Origin: Trinickia mobilis
Lineage (GTDB): Bacteria > Pseudomonadota > Gammaproteobacteria > Burkholderiales > Burkholderiaceae
Assembly (NCBI RefSeq): GCF_017315705.1
Contig: NZ_JAFLRF010000023.1
Span: forward strand, 23,492-87,491
Length of the DNA: 64,000 bases
Direction of reading: 5' to 3'
Positions within the stretch are counted from its first letter, which is position 1. The number at the start of each line of letters is the position of its first letter. The notes beneath the pieces are model-generated. The model was not told the DNA's origin. It was given only the letters and a program-made list of their open reading frames with translations, and searched no databases. Positions 15,644 through 24,114 of the stretch are shown here, one piece after another. Both the position numbers and the translations under genes were made by a program.

Positions 15644-16429
15644 TCAGAGGCTCGGTACGTAGCCGCCGTCCACGCGCAAGATGCCGCCCGTCATATACGA
15701 GGCGCGCTGGCTGGCGAGGAAAGCCACCGCATCGGCATATTCCTCGGGTTCGCCATAGCGGGCCATCGGAATCGAGCCAACGCTTTCCTTGACCACCTCC
15801 TCGAGCGGCCGGTTCTCCCGCTTCGCCCGGGCTTCGTCGAGAAAGCGGATGCGCGCCGTGGCGATGCGGCCCGGGACGATCACGTTGACGGTAACGTTAT
15901 CGGCGGCCACTTCGCGCGCCAGCGTCTTCGACCAGCCCACCAGCGACATGCGCAGCGCGTTGGACATGGCGAGATTCGGAATCGGCACGATCACGCCCGA
16001 GGACGAACTGGTGATCACACGCCCCCATTTGCGGGCCCGCATGCCGGGCAGCACCCGGTCGGTGATGGCGATCACCGAGAGCACCATCGCCTGGAATTGC
16101 CTCGCCCATTCCGCGCTTTCCACCCCGCTGGCCGGCGACGGCGGCGGCCCACCGGTGTTGTTGACGAGAATGTCGATCGGCCCCAGCTGCCGTTCGATCT
16201 CCTGAACATGCTGGTCGATCGAGGCGAGGTCGGCCAGATCCCACCGCCGGCTCATCGAGCGGCGGCCGGCCGCCTCGATGGCGGCGGCGGTGGCCGCCAG
16301 CGCCTTCTCGTCGACGTCGGCCAGCGCCACCTGCACGCCCTCGGCCGCGAACTGCCTCGCGATCGCGCCGCCGAGGCCGCCTCCCGCGCCCATCACGAGG
16401 GCCACGCGGCCGGAAATCTTCAGGTCCAT
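15644..16429 (-). CDS. SDR family oxidoreductase
   Basis: A 261-residue classical short-chain dehydrogenase. The cofactor motif is GAGGGLGGAIA near residue 14, then NNTGGPP, a Ser in ITSSSSGVIVP and a C-terminal GGILRVDGG. At the place of the catalytic Tyr-x3-Lys the sequence reads MSNALRMSL; a standard YxxxK is not obvious, so activity may be unusual. The ATG at 16429 has GGAAAGAG upstream. It is the last gene of the nine-gene minus-strand operon. Confidence 0.75.
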   Translation of the reverse strand: MDLKISGRVALVMGAGGGLGGAIARQFAAEGVQVALADVDEKALAATAAAIEAAGRRSMSRRWDLADLASIDQHVQEIERQLGPIDILVNNTGGPPPSPASGVESAEWARQFQAMVLSVIAITDRVLPGMRARKWGRVITSSSSGVIVPIPNLAMSNALRMSLVGWSKTLAREVAADNVTVNVIVPGRIATARIRFLDEARAKRENRPLEEVVKESVGSIPMARYGEPEEYADAVAFLASQRASYMTGGILRVDGGYVPSL

Positions 16430-16469
16430 AAGCTCTTTCCTGGTTGGTTGAAATCGATGTCGCCGTGCC

Positions 16470-17261
16470 TCATCCGTCGTGGCGGTGCAGGATCTGGCCG
16501 AGAAACGCGCGCGCGCGTTCGCCCTTGGGCTGCGAGAAAAATTCGGCGGGCGGCGCCTCCTCGACGATCTCGCCCTCGTCCATGAAGACCACGCGGTCTG
16601 CCACGCTGCACGCAAAACCCATCTCGTGCGTCACGCAGATCATGGTCATCCCCTCGGCGGCCAGTTGCGTCATCACGTCGAGCACTTCCTTGATCATTTC
16701 CGGGTCGAGCGCCGAAGTCGGCTCGTCGAACAGCATGGTTTTCGGCTTCATGCACAGCGCGCGGGCAATCGCTACGCGCTGCTGCTGGCCGCCCGAGAGC
16801 TCGCGCGGATAATGGTCGGCCTTGTTGCCGATATGCACGCGGTCGAGAAAATGGCGCGCCGTCTCCTCCGCCTCGCGGCGGCCGATGGCGCGAATCTTCA
16901 TCGGCGCGATGGTCAGGTTCTGCATCACGGTCAGATGCGGAAACAGATTGAACTGCTGAAACACCATGCCGACCTCGCGGCGCACGAAGCGCAGGTTGCC
17001 GGGGCTTTGCGCGATGTTCACACCTTCCACCAGAATGTCGCCCTGCTGGTGTTCCTCGAGACGGTTGATGCAGCGGATCATGGTCGACTTGCCTGAGCCC
17101 GAGGGCCCGCATACCACGATGCGTTCGCCGCGCCGCACGCTCAGGTCGATATCGAAGAGCACCTGGCTCTCGCCGTACCATTTGCAGACCTTGCGGAGTT
17201 CGATCATGGCCGATGCCTCGCCCGGCGACGCCTGCGGATGCTGTTGCACGAGTGTGTTCAT
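16470..17261 (-). CDS. ABC importer ATPase, GlnQ/HisP family
   Basis: A 263-residue ATPase with Walker [10 protein letters not shown], signature [15 protein letters not shown], Walker [15 protein letters not shown] and switch CVTHEMGFA. The N-terminal 18 residues precede the usual domain start ([13 protein letters not shown]). It most likely serves the two permeases at 19097-20462, from which it is separated by an epimerase and an SDR in the same operon. Confidence 0.9.
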   Translation of the reverse strand: MNTLVQQHPQASPGEASAMIELRKVCKWYGESQVLFDIDLSVRRGERIVVCGPSGSGKSTMIRCINRLEEHQQGDILVEGVNIAQSPGNLRFVRREVGMVFQQFNLFPHLTVMQNLTIAPMKIRAIGRREAEETARHFLDRVHIGNKADHYPRELSGGQQQRVAIARALCMKPKTMLFDEPTSALDPEMIKEVLDVMTQLAAEGMTMICVTHEMGFACSVADRVVFMDEGEIVEEAPPAEFFSQPKGERARAFLGQILHRHDG

Positions 17262-17312
17262 GTGAGTTGCCTGCCTTGCTTCAATACGAAAAACCCGCCT
17301 GCGGGCACGCGT

Positions 17313-18110
17313 TCATGCGGCCATCCAGCCGCCGTCGACCAGCAGATTTTCCCCGGTGAGAAAGCTCGCCTCGTCCGAGGCGAGGAACAGCGCCGCGCTA
17401 GCTACGTCGTCGGGACGACCGAGGCGCGGCATCGGCGTGCGTGCCTGCGAATAGGCGATCGCCTCGGCTGAGGCAGCGGACCCCGGCTTGCCGGTCATGA
17501 TCTTGCCGGGCGCCACGGCGTTGCAAACGATGCCGTGCGCGGCGTAGTCGGCGGCGATCTGGCGGGTCAGATAAACCACACCCGCTTTCGAAGTGCCGTA
17601 AGCGACGTTGCGCGGCGCGCTGATCATGCCGTGCTGCGACGAGACATTGACGATGCGCCCGCGCGTTTCGCCAAGCGGCGCCTGCGCGAGCATGGCCCGC
17701 ACTGCGGCGCGCGACATCAGGAAGACGCCGGTCAGGTTGACCGCGAGCACCCGGTTCCACTCGTCCAGAGTGGTGTCCAACAGCGGCTTGCCGACGCTCA
17801 CGGCAGCGTCGTTGACCAGCACGTCGAGACGGCCGTAGTGGCGCAGCGCCGACTCGACGGCCGCCGCCACGTCGCTTTCCGATGCCACGTCGGTACGCAC
17901 GAAGCGCGCGGCGAAACCGTGTTCGCGCAGCAGCTCCATGGTCGGCACGCCGCCCTCGCGAACCGCCTCGGTAATGTCGGCAAGCACGAGGCGCGCCCCC
18001 GCGCGGGCGAAACGCAGCGCGATGGCCCGGCCGATGCCCGACGAAGCGCCCGTGATCAATACGGACCGGCCCGCAAGCCGGCCGGCGCCGGTGTTTTCCA
18101 GTCTGTCCAT
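17313..18110 (-). CDS. SDR family oxidoreductase
   Basis: A 265-residue classical short-chain dehydrogenase with all hallmarks: ITGASSGIGRAIA near residue 19, NDAAVS, Ser in NVSSQHG, catalytic YGTSK (Tyr-x3-Lys), and LTGENLLVDGGW near the C-terminus. The start at 18110 directly follows the upstream stop (TGAATG). It probably oxidises a hydroxyl intermediate of the pathway; the substrate is unknown. Confidence 0.85.
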   Translation of the reverse strand: MDRLENTGAGRLAGRSVLITGASSGIGRAIALRFARAGARLVLADITEAVREGGVPTMELLREHGFAARFVRTDVASESDVAAAVESALRHYGRLDVLVNDAAVSVGKPLLDTTLDEWNRVLAVNLTGVFLMSRAAVRAMLAQAPLGETRGRIVNVSSQHGMISAPRNVAYGTSKAGVVYLTRQIAADYAAHGIVCNAVAPGKIMTGKPGSAASAEAIAYSQARTPMPRLGRPDDVASAALFLASDEASFLTGENLLVDGGWMAA

Positions 18111-19100
18111 TCAGCGGCTCCCGGCCTCGCGCGCCGCGGCGCGCCATGCGAAATAGTCGGCGGCAGCCTCCTCGAGCGTGAAGCGGCAGCGATGGCCCAA
18201 CTCGCGCGTGAGCCGCGAGACATCGAGCGCGGGCCGGTCGGCGGCAAGACCGTAACGCACCGTCGCGGTTTCGTGAGGCGCCGCCAGCCGCCAGCGCAGC
18301 GCGGGCAGATGGCGCTTCAGCGCCTCACACCATTGGCCCACGTCGCTCATGCCGCCGCCGCCCACGTGATAAAGCCGGTGGGCGAGCGTGGCCGCGATGG
18401 CCAGCCGCGCAAGCGCGTCGGCGGCATCGGGGGCATAGATCCAGTCGGCGGCAAGCGCGCGCGGCAGCACCACCTCCATCCCGTCGCACGCCGCCTCGAG
18501 CACCTGATGATGCGGGCTCAGCCATTCGCGCACGCCGCTCGCATGCTCCCAGCGCCCGAACACCGGTCCCAGCCGTGCGACCCGTACGTCGAGGCCGTGC
18601 AGCTGGCCGATGCGCAGCGCGCACTGCTCGGCCGCCAGCTTGCTGATGCCATAGAGACTGGCAGGCGCCGGCGCCGAACCCGCTTCCTCGTAACGGCCCG
18701 AAGCGGCCGGCGCCGAAAATCCGTAAACCGCCACCGAGCTGACCAGCAGCACGCGCCGCACGCTCGGCTCACGCGCGCAGCGCTGCAGCAGCCGCGCGGT
18801 GGCCGTCACGTTGACGTCCATGATGGCGGTGGCATCGTCGCGCTCGCGCTGCGGCGACGGCGTGATGGCCGCCGTATGTACCACGCGCTCGATGCGCCGC
18901 CCAGCGAACAGCCGTTCGAGCGTGACGGCCTCGCGCAGATCCCCACTCACGGCCTCGCAGCCGGCCGGCGGTACGGGTGCGGGCACTGCAGAGGCAGCGC
19001 GCGGCAGATCGGCGAGCAGCACCGCCTCGCCGGCCGCGCGCAGCCGTTCGGCGAGCGCGAGGCCGATGAAGCCGTTGCCGCCGGTAATCAGCGTGGTCAT
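18111..19100 (-). CDS. NAD-dependent epimerase/dehydratase family protein (copy 2)
   Basis: A 329-residue extended SDR with ITGGNGFIG near residue 5, catalytic YGISKLAAE and a SSVAVYG strand. It is a paralog of the protein at 14579-15583. The ATG at 19100 overlaps the permease stop (ATGA) and has GGGAG upstream. Each transport operon of the island carries one such epimerase, so the pair may act on related substrates or stereoisomers. Confidence 0.85.
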   Translation of the reverse strand: MTTLITGGNGFIGLALAERLRAAGEAVLLADLPRAASAVPAPVPPAGCEAVSGDLREAVTLERLFAGRRIERVVHTAAITPSPQRERDDATAIMDVNVTATARLLQRCAREPSVRRVLLVSSVAVYGFSAPAASGRYEEAGSAPAPASLYGISKLAAEQCALRIGQLHGLDVRVARLGPVFGRWEHASGVREWLSPHHQVLEAACDGMEVVLPRALAADWIYAPDAADALARLAIAATLAHRLYHVGGGGMSDVGQWCEALKRHLPALRWRLAAPHETATVRYGLAADRPALDVSRLTRELGHRCRFTLEEAAADYFAWRAAAREAGSR

Positions 19101-19780
19101 CGGCGGCTCCCGCGGCTCGCCAGCGAGCGCCGCTCGAGACGCGCAACCCAGCGCGCCATCGGCCACAGCAACACGAAGAAGATCACCGCAGCTGCCATCA
19201 GCGGCGTCGGATTGTAGGTTTGCTCCTGTGCCACGCGCGAGGATCGCAGCAACTCGGGCAGTGACACCAGCGAGGCGATCGAGGTGGTCTTGATCAGCTC
19301 GAGCGAGTTGCTTGCGAGCGGCGCCAGCACGTTGCGCACGGCTTGCGGCAGCACGATCCAGGCGATCTCGCGCACCGGGCCGAAGCCGAGCGAACGGGCC
19401 GCCTCGCGCTGGCCGTGCGGCACCGATTCGATGCCGGCGCGGAAAATCTCGCCGTAGTAGCCCGAGTTGTTGAGCGCGAGCGCCAGCACGGTGGCGGCGA
19501 AGCTGCCGAGCGTGACGCCGAAGAACGGTAGCCCGTAGAAGATCAACGCCAGCAGCACCACCACCGGAAACGAACGGAACAGATCGATATAACCGACCAG
19601 CGCGAGGTTCAGCCAGCGATGATGAAAGCTGTAGGCCACCGCGATCACCACGCCGAGCGCCATCGAAATCGGCGCGGTGACGACCGACAGCACCAACGTC
19701 AGGCGCAGCCCTTGCAGCAGCAGCGGATAGGTCTGACGCAGCGAGTCGAGATTGAGGAAGTTGTCAATGAACAGATTCAT
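19097..19780 (-). CDS. ABC importer permease, HisM/GlnP family
   Basis: A 227-residue inner-membrane permease with about five membrane segments and the EAA loop EAARSLGFGPVREIAWIVLP. It lies 10 bases after the other permease gene, with which it presumably forms a heterodimer. A basic tail ends the protein and overlaps the epimerase start. Confidence 0.88.
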   Translation of the reverse strand: MNLFIDNFLNLDSLRQTYPLLLQGLRLTLVLSVVTAPISMALGVVIAVAYSFHHRWLNLALVGYIDLFRSFPVVVLLALIFYGLPFFGVTLGSFAATVLALALNNSGYYGEIFRAGIESVPHGQREAARSLGFGPVREIAWIVLPQAVRNVLAPLASNSLELIKTTSIASLVSLPELLRSSRVAQEQTYNPTPLMAAAVIFFVLLWPMARWVARLERRSLASRGSRR

Positions 19781-19790
19781 GCCTGCCTCG

Positions 19791-20462
19791 TCATGCGACC
19801 CGCGCCACAGATTTTTCCAGCCAGCGGCTCAATAGCACCAGCGGAATGAAGAAGGCCAGATAGCAGCCTGCCGCCAGTGTGAGCGGCGAAGGATTGGCCA
19901 GGATGCCGACGAGGCTCTGCGCCTGGCCCAGCACTTCCGGCAGCGCGACCGCCGTGCCGAGCGCGGTGCCCTTGCTGACGGCGATCGCGCGATTGGTCAA
20001 AAGCGGAATCGACAGCCGGATCGCCTGAGGCAGGATGATCAGAAGCAACGTGCGCATCGGGCCGAAACCGAGCGCGCGCGCCGCGTCCCACTGGCCGACC
20101 GGCAGCGCCTTGATCGACGACCAGAAGATTTCCGCCGCAAAGGCCGACAGCACCGCGCCGAGACTGAGCACGGTGGTCGTGAAAGGCGACATGCGCAGGC
20201 CCATATAAGGCAACGCGAAATAGCCGAGCACCAGCACCACCAGTTGCGGCATGGTGCGAAAGAAATCGATGTAGATGACGATCAGTGCGTTGACGGCACG
20301 CACCTCGAGCGAGCGCACGAGCGTCAGCAGCAGTCCCCAGCCGATGCCGATCGCGATCACCAGCAGCGAGACCACCACCGTGATGCCGAAGCCGCTGAAG
20401 ATGAGGGACCACGACTGGCTGAAGATGTCGGCATTGAAAAAGTTATCGACTATGCGGTGCAT
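19791..20462 (-). CDS. ABC importer permease, HisM/GlnP family
   Basis: A 223-residue inner-membrane permease, partner of the protein at 19097-19780. The EAA-type loop reads DAARALGFGPMRTLLLIILP. It starts with ATG at 20462, right after an intrinsic-terminator-like hairpin that separates it from the substrate-binding protein gene, so its level is probably lower than that of the binding protein. Confidence 0.88.
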   Translation of the reverse strand: MHRIVDNFFNADIFSQSWSLIFSGFGITVVVSLLVIAIGIGWGLLLTLVRSLEVRAVNALIVIYIDFFRTMPQLVVLVLGYFALPYMGLRMSPFTTTVLSLGAVLSAFAAEIFWSSIKALPVGQWDAARALGFGPMRTLLLIILPQAIRLSIPLLTNRAIAVSKGTALGTAVALPEVLGQAQSLVGILANPSPLTLAAGCYLAFFIPLVLLSRWLEKSVARVA

Positions 20463-20486
20463 GCAAGTCAGATCCGGACAATGAAG

Positions 20487-20516
20487 AAAAAACCGGCCGC
20501 CCGCGCGGAGCGGCCG
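20487..20516 (-). terminator. Intrinsic terminator inside the operon
   Basis: Read on the minus strand, an all-GC 7-bp stem (20510-20516 with 20494-20500, CGGCCGC) and a 9-base loop are followed by six T residues (20492-20487). It lies six bases after the binding-protein stop and 24 bases before the permease start. Partial read-through would give more binding protein than membrane subunits. Confidence 0.65.
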
Positions 20517-20522
20517 TGGCGG

Positions 20523-21395
20523 TCAATTGCACTTGAGTGGGTGCGGCTGCGGATCGTAACCCTTGAAGCCCGGCGCACCGTAGCCCGGATAGATGGTGTC
20601 GATGGCCGAACCCTTGGCCGGCTCGGTGCCGTACCACTTCACGTAGAGCTTGTGCAGCGTGCCGTCGTGCTTCATGCATTCGAGCGCTTCGTCCACCTTG
20701 TTGCGATAGGCCGCGTCGTCGAGGCGGAAGGCAAAGCCGAAGTTGCGGCCGTTGAAATCCTCGTAGCCGATCTTGACCGCCTTGTTGCGGCTGGCCGCGA
20801 ACACCACGGTAGGAATCTCATTGAGCGCGGTGAAGGCGCGCCCGGTGATGACCGCCTGCACGGTATCGGGAAACACGTCGTAGCGCTGGATGTTGAACCC
20901 GTATTTCGCTGCGTTCTCGGTCGCCCAGGTATCGGAGATGGTGCCGCGATTGACGGCCAGTTCCTTGCCGCGCAGGTCATTGAAACCGTTCATCAGGTCG
21001 CCGGCCCGCACCAGAAAGCCGTTGCCGGTCGACATGATCGGCTCGGTAAACAACATGCGCTCGGCCCGCTCCGCGGTGATGTTGAGCGGATTGGCGGTGA
21101 ATTCGATGCGCTTCGAAAACAGCGCCGAGAACAACCCCGAGAAATTGACGTCGACGATGTGCACGCCGGGGCGCCCGATGCGGCGCGCCACTTCGTTGAC
21201 CACGTCGACGCCGAAGCCCTGCGGGCCGGTATCGGTGCGCACCACCCATGGCGCGAGGCCGAAGTCGGTGCCGACCACCAGCGGCTGGCCGGCCGGATGA
21301 TCGGCGTCGGCTGCCTGACTCGCAACGGCGCCCGAAAGCAGCAGCAATGCAGTGCCCGCCAGCGCGAGGCGCTGGGCGAATTTTCCGAGTTTCAT
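20523..21395 (-). CDS. ABC importer substrate-binding protein, family 3
   Basis: A periplasmic binding protein of 290 residues. The signal peptide is MKLGKFAQRLALAGTALLLL with cleavage near SQAAD. The mature part shows VVGTDFGLAPWV, a central NPLNITAERAERM and the family-3 end. A C-terminal extension of about 25 residues (YPGYGAPGFKGYDPQP) is proline- and glycine-rich. The ATG at 21395 overlaps the deacetylase-fold gene by ATGA. It should feed the two permeases downstream. Confidence 0.88.
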   Translation of the reverse strand: MKLGKFAQRLALAGTALLLLSGAVASQAADADHPAGQPLVVGTDFGLAPWVVRTDTGPQGFGVDVVNEVARRIGRPGVHIVDVNFSGLFSALFSKRIEFTANPLNITAERAERMLFTEPIMSTGNGFLVRAGDLMNGFNDLRGKELAVNRGTISDTWATENAAKYGFNIQRYDVFPDTVQAVITGRAFTALNEIPTVVFAASRNKAVKIGYEDFNGRNFGFAFRLDDAAYRNKVDEALECMKHDGTLHKLYVKWYGTEPAKGSAIDTIYPGYGAPGFKGYDPQPHPLKCN

Positions 21396-22351
21396 GGTTT
21401 CCCCGCAGGTTGATTGAATGAATTGGACGACGACGCGGGCTGCGCGTAGGGATGCACGGCTCGCCAGTGACGCGCGACATCGATGCGGCGGCAAACCCAT
21501 ACGCCGTCGCGGCCGGCAACGTGGTCGAGAAACCGCCGCAGGCCGGTGGCCCGGCCCGGGTGGCCGGTGAGGCGCAGATGCAGCCCGACCGACATCATCT
21601 TGGGTGCCGCGGCGCCTTCTTCGTAGAGCAGATCGAAGGCATCGCGCAGGAATGCATAGAAATCGTCGCCGCTGGCCATACCGCCGCGAATGAACTTCGC
21701 ATCGTTGTTGACGAGCCCGTAGGGCACCACTAGATGCGGCTTGCCGGCGGCTTCGGTCCAATAGGGCAGCTCGTCGTTGTACGCGTCCGAGTCGTACAGA
21801 AAGCCGCCTTCCTCGGCCAGCAGACGGCGCGTGTTCAGGCCCGGCCCGTAGCGGCAGTACCAGCCGGACGGCCGTTCGCCGACGCTGGCCGCGAGACTCG
21901 CGACCGCACGGCGAATGCGCTCGCGTTCGGTCGCCTCGTCGAGCAGCGCGTGCCGCTCCCAGCGCCAGCCGTGCGCGCAGACATCGAAGCCGTACTCGCG
22001 GATCGCCGCGCAGGCTTCCGGATTGCGTTCGAGCGCAAGCGCGCAGCCGAACACCGTGGCCGGCATGCGGTATTGCTCGAACAACCGCGCGATCCGCCAG
22101 AAGCCGACTCGGCTGCCGTATTCGAACATCGATTCGGCCGCCAGGTCGCGCCCCTCGAACCCGCCCGCACCGCCCTCGGTCAGGCCCGTTTCGCTGGCCG
22201 CGTCGCCGTCCTCGATCGAGGGCTCGGCGCCCTCCTCGTAGTTGATGCAGAAATTGAGCGCCACGCGGGCCCCGCCGGGCCATTGCGGATCGGGCGGATT
22301 GCGGCCGTAGCCGATGAAATCGCGACTGGACGGAGAACGAGGCATCGGCAT
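21392..22351 (-). CDS. puuE: PuuE-like allantoinase (polysaccharide-deacetylase fold)
   Basis: A 319-residue protein with the NodB/polysaccharide-deacetylase fold of PuuE-type allantoinases, which open allantoin to allantoate without the amidohydrolase fold. The N-terminal block DFIGYGRNPPDPQWPGG, then NYEEGAEPSIEDGDAASE, and the later SGWYCRYGP are typical of that branch. No signal peptide is seen, which speaks against a cell-wall deacetylase. It lies five bases after the AllA-like gene. Family members also include enzymes on other ureides, so allantoin is likely but not certain. Confidence 0.75.
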   Translation of the reverse strand: MPMPRSPSSRDFIGYGRNPPDPQWPGGARVALNFCINYEEGAEPSIEDGDAASETGLTEGGAGGFEGRDLAAESMFEYGSRVGFWRIARLFEQYRMPATVFGCALALERNPEACAAIREYGFDVCAHGWRWERHALLDEATERERIRRAVASLAASVGERPSGWYCRYGPGLNTRRLLAEEGGFLYDSDAYNDELPYWTEAAGKPHLVVPYGLVNNDAKFIRGGMASGDDFYAFLRDAFDLLYEEGAAAPKMMSVGLHLRLTGHPGRATGLRRFLDHVAGRDGVWVCRRIDVARHWRAVHPYAQPASSSNSFNQPAGKP

Positions 22352-22355
22352 GGCA

Positions 22356-22910
22356 TCAAGCGAGGGAGCCAGCGGACGGCGAGTCCGCGGGCGAAGTGGA
22401 CGGCGGGTTCACCGGCAAGGTCACGCGCACCGGCGGCGCCAGCTCATGAAAGCAGTCGTCGTCGCCGCGCCCGGTCAAGGTGGTCACCACCGCGAAGCGC
22501 GTGCGTTGGTCGAGCACGGTAAGGCCATGGTGCCAGACGTTGCGGCGGTAGGTGACGCCCTGGTCCGACCCGGCCACGAAGGCCCGCAGGGTGGCGAGAT
22601 CGGGACTGCCGTCGGCAGCCGCGTGACAGACGATCACCAGATAGCGGCCGTCGCGGATCGGAATGAACGTCTGCGCGGCATACGGATGACGTTCGAGCCG
22701 GCTCACCTCCACGACCTCGCGGGCGACGCTCGGCGGATAGCTGACCCACAGCGCCGGCTCGCCCGCCTCGGGCGCTGTCTCGTAGGCAAACTTGAAATGG
22801 TTGCGCCGTTCGCCATTGGCGACGGCGACGACGTCCCCGAACGGCGCGAACGACTCGGCGCTCAGCGGGCTCGGGATCAGGGTCGGCGGCGATGCGTCGG
22901 AATCTTGCAT
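22356..22910 (-). CDS. allA: AllA-like ureidoglycolate lyase
   Basis: A 184-residue cupin-fold protein of the AllA family, which splits ureidoglycolate into glyoxylate and urea. The pattern SAESFAPFGDVV, ERHPYAAQTFIPI, VTYRRNVWHHG and RFAVV is characteristic. The last 30 residues are a Pro/Ser-rich tail. It is the promoter-proximal gene of the nine-gene operon, about 120 bases from operator site B. No allantoate amidohydrolase, the step between PuuE and AllA in the textbook route, is present nearby. Confidence 0.75.
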   Translation of the reverse strand: MQDSDASPPTLIPSPLSAESFAPFGDVVAVANGERRNHFKFAYETAPEAGEPALWVSYPPSVAREVVEVSRLERHPYAAQTFIPIRDGRYLVIVCHAAADGSPDLATLRAFVAGSDQGVTYRRNVWHHGLTVLDQRTRFAVVTTLTGRGDDDCFHELAPPVRVTLPVNPPSTSPADSPSAGSLA

Positions 22911-23027
22911 AAACGGCCTGAGCGCTCCAGGAACACCGCATCCGGGGCAGTCCGGATTTCACGGCGAGCCCCGCCGGATGGGCGTCTCCGGCATCTCCGG
23001 CGAGCAGCCCCCAAGCGCGGCAGGGGA

Positions 23028-23092
23028 ATTTAACCACTTCATTTTTTGAATGTCGTATGCTTATTTATCGCCGTCGCATAACAAGAGGTTAA
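23028..23092 (-). promoter_or_regulatory. LysR-type operator/promoter, site B
   Basis: On the minus strand it begins TTAACCTCTTGTTATG at 23092, continues with GGCGATAAA and GCATACGACA, and reaches TTAAAT at 23033-23028. A -35 of ACGACA (23056-23051) and the -10 are 17 bases apart, as in sites A and C. It points at the allA operon. Its upstream end touches the ribosome-binding region of the divergent lysR gene (ATG at 23097), so bound protein could also repress lysR. Confidence 0.7.
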
Positions 23093-23096
23093 TGAA

Positions 23097-24002
23097 ATGC
23101 AGATCAATCTGCGCCAGATCGAGGTGTTTCGCGCCATCATGGTTGCGGGCTCCATCAGCGGTGCAGCCAAGCTGTTATATGTCTCGCAGCCGGCCATCAG
23201 CAGGATGATTTCTCATACGGAGTCGCGTCTCGGGCTGAAGCTGTTCGAGCGCATCAAGGGCCGTCTCTATCCCACGCCGGAAGCGCGCCGGCTGTTCGTC
23301 GAGGTCAACGCGGTGCACCAGGGGCTGCAACGCGTCAACGACGTGGCCAACGAGCTGGTGGAGAAGAACACCGGCGCCCTGCAACTGGTGGTGAGTCCGA
23401 GCCTCGGGCAAACGCTGATTCCCACCGCCATCGCGCGCTTTCGCAGCCGTTTTCCCAAGGTGCGGGTCAACATCGTCACGCAGACCTCCACCCAGCTCGT
23501 GCAAATGCTGCTGACCCGCCAGGCCGAGGTGGGCGTCGCGATGTTCTCGCTCGACCACCCGAACATCGAGCAGAAGTCGATTTACGAAGACCATCTGGTA
23601 GCGGTGCTGCCGCAGGACCATCCGCTCGCGAGCCGCCCCTCGCTGCACGTGCGCGATCTCGAGAACGTCGACCTGATCGGCTATTCCGCCGACACGCCGT
23701 TCGGCGGCCTGATTCAGCAGCTGTTCGCCACCGCCGACGTGACGATGCGCCTTGCCGTGGAAGTGCGCCTGACCCACGCGGCCTGCGCGCTGGTGCAGGC
23801 GGGCGTGGGCGTCACCATCGCCGACGAAGTGGCGGTGCTCGGGCAGGTGTGGCCCGGCGTGGTGATCCGGCCGCTGCTGCCGGACATCGTGATGGACGTC
23901 AACGTGCTGCACGCGCGCTTCGAACCGCTCTCGGGTTTGGCGCACGAATTCCTGCAAACCTTGATGGAACTCGACGTGCAGGCGCTGCGCCGGGTCGCCT
24001 GA
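23097..24002 (+). CDS. LysR-family transcriptional regulator of the catabolic island
   Basis: A 301-residue LysR-type regulator. The winged HTH spans about residues 1-60 (LRQIEVFRAIMVAGSISGAA, LYVSQPAISRMI) and the ligand-binding domain about 90-300. It is divergent from the allA operon and 180 bases from it. Operators at 10502, 23092 and 24050 of identical design suggest that it controls both transport operons, the porin and probably itself. The inducer is unknown, probably the imported compound or a breakdown product. Confidence 0.88.
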   Translation: MQINLRQIEVFRAIMVAGSISGAAKLLYVSQPAISRMISHTESRLGLKLFERIKGRLYPTPEARRLFVEVNAVHQGLQRVNDVANELVEKNTGALQLVVSPSLGQTLIPTAIARFRSRFPKVRVNIVTQTSTQLVQMLLTRQAEVGVAMFSLDHPNIEQKSIYEDHLVAVLPQDHPLASRPSLHVRDLENVDLIGYSADTPFGGLIQQLFATADVTMRLAVEVRLTHAACALVQAGVGVTIADEVAVLGQVWPGVVIRPLLPDIVMDVNVLHARFEPLSGLAHEFLQTLMELDVQALRRVA

Positions 24003-24049
24003 GCTGCGCAGCCGAATACCCGGCCGGCGCTCGCAGCACGGCCGCGCCG

Positions 24050-24114
24050 TTAACCGGATGTTATATGCAGCCCATAAAATAGAATACGACAGCAAATTTC
24101 CCCCCTCCTAGAAT
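24050..24114 (+). promoter_or_regulatory. LysR-type operator/promoter, site C
   Basis: It starts TTAACCGGATGTTATATG, continues to CCATAAAATAGAATACGACA (24072-24091) and ends at TAGAAT (24109-24114). A -35 of ACGACA at 24086-24091 is 17 bases from the -10. The distance from the first base of TTAACC to the -10 is 59 in all three sites. It lies 215 bases before the porin start, leaving a long leader. Confidence 0.65.

Noticed and set aside
17535..19217. Plus-strand open frame of 560 codons opposite the SDR and epimerase genes
   Set aside because: Antisense to genes with clear SDR motifs; composition typical of a shadow frame.
20523..22283. A 586-codon frame joining the binding protein to an upstream extension
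   Set aside because: The extension is an out-of-frame shadow of the PuuE-like gene; signal peptide and ATGA overlap place the start at 21395.
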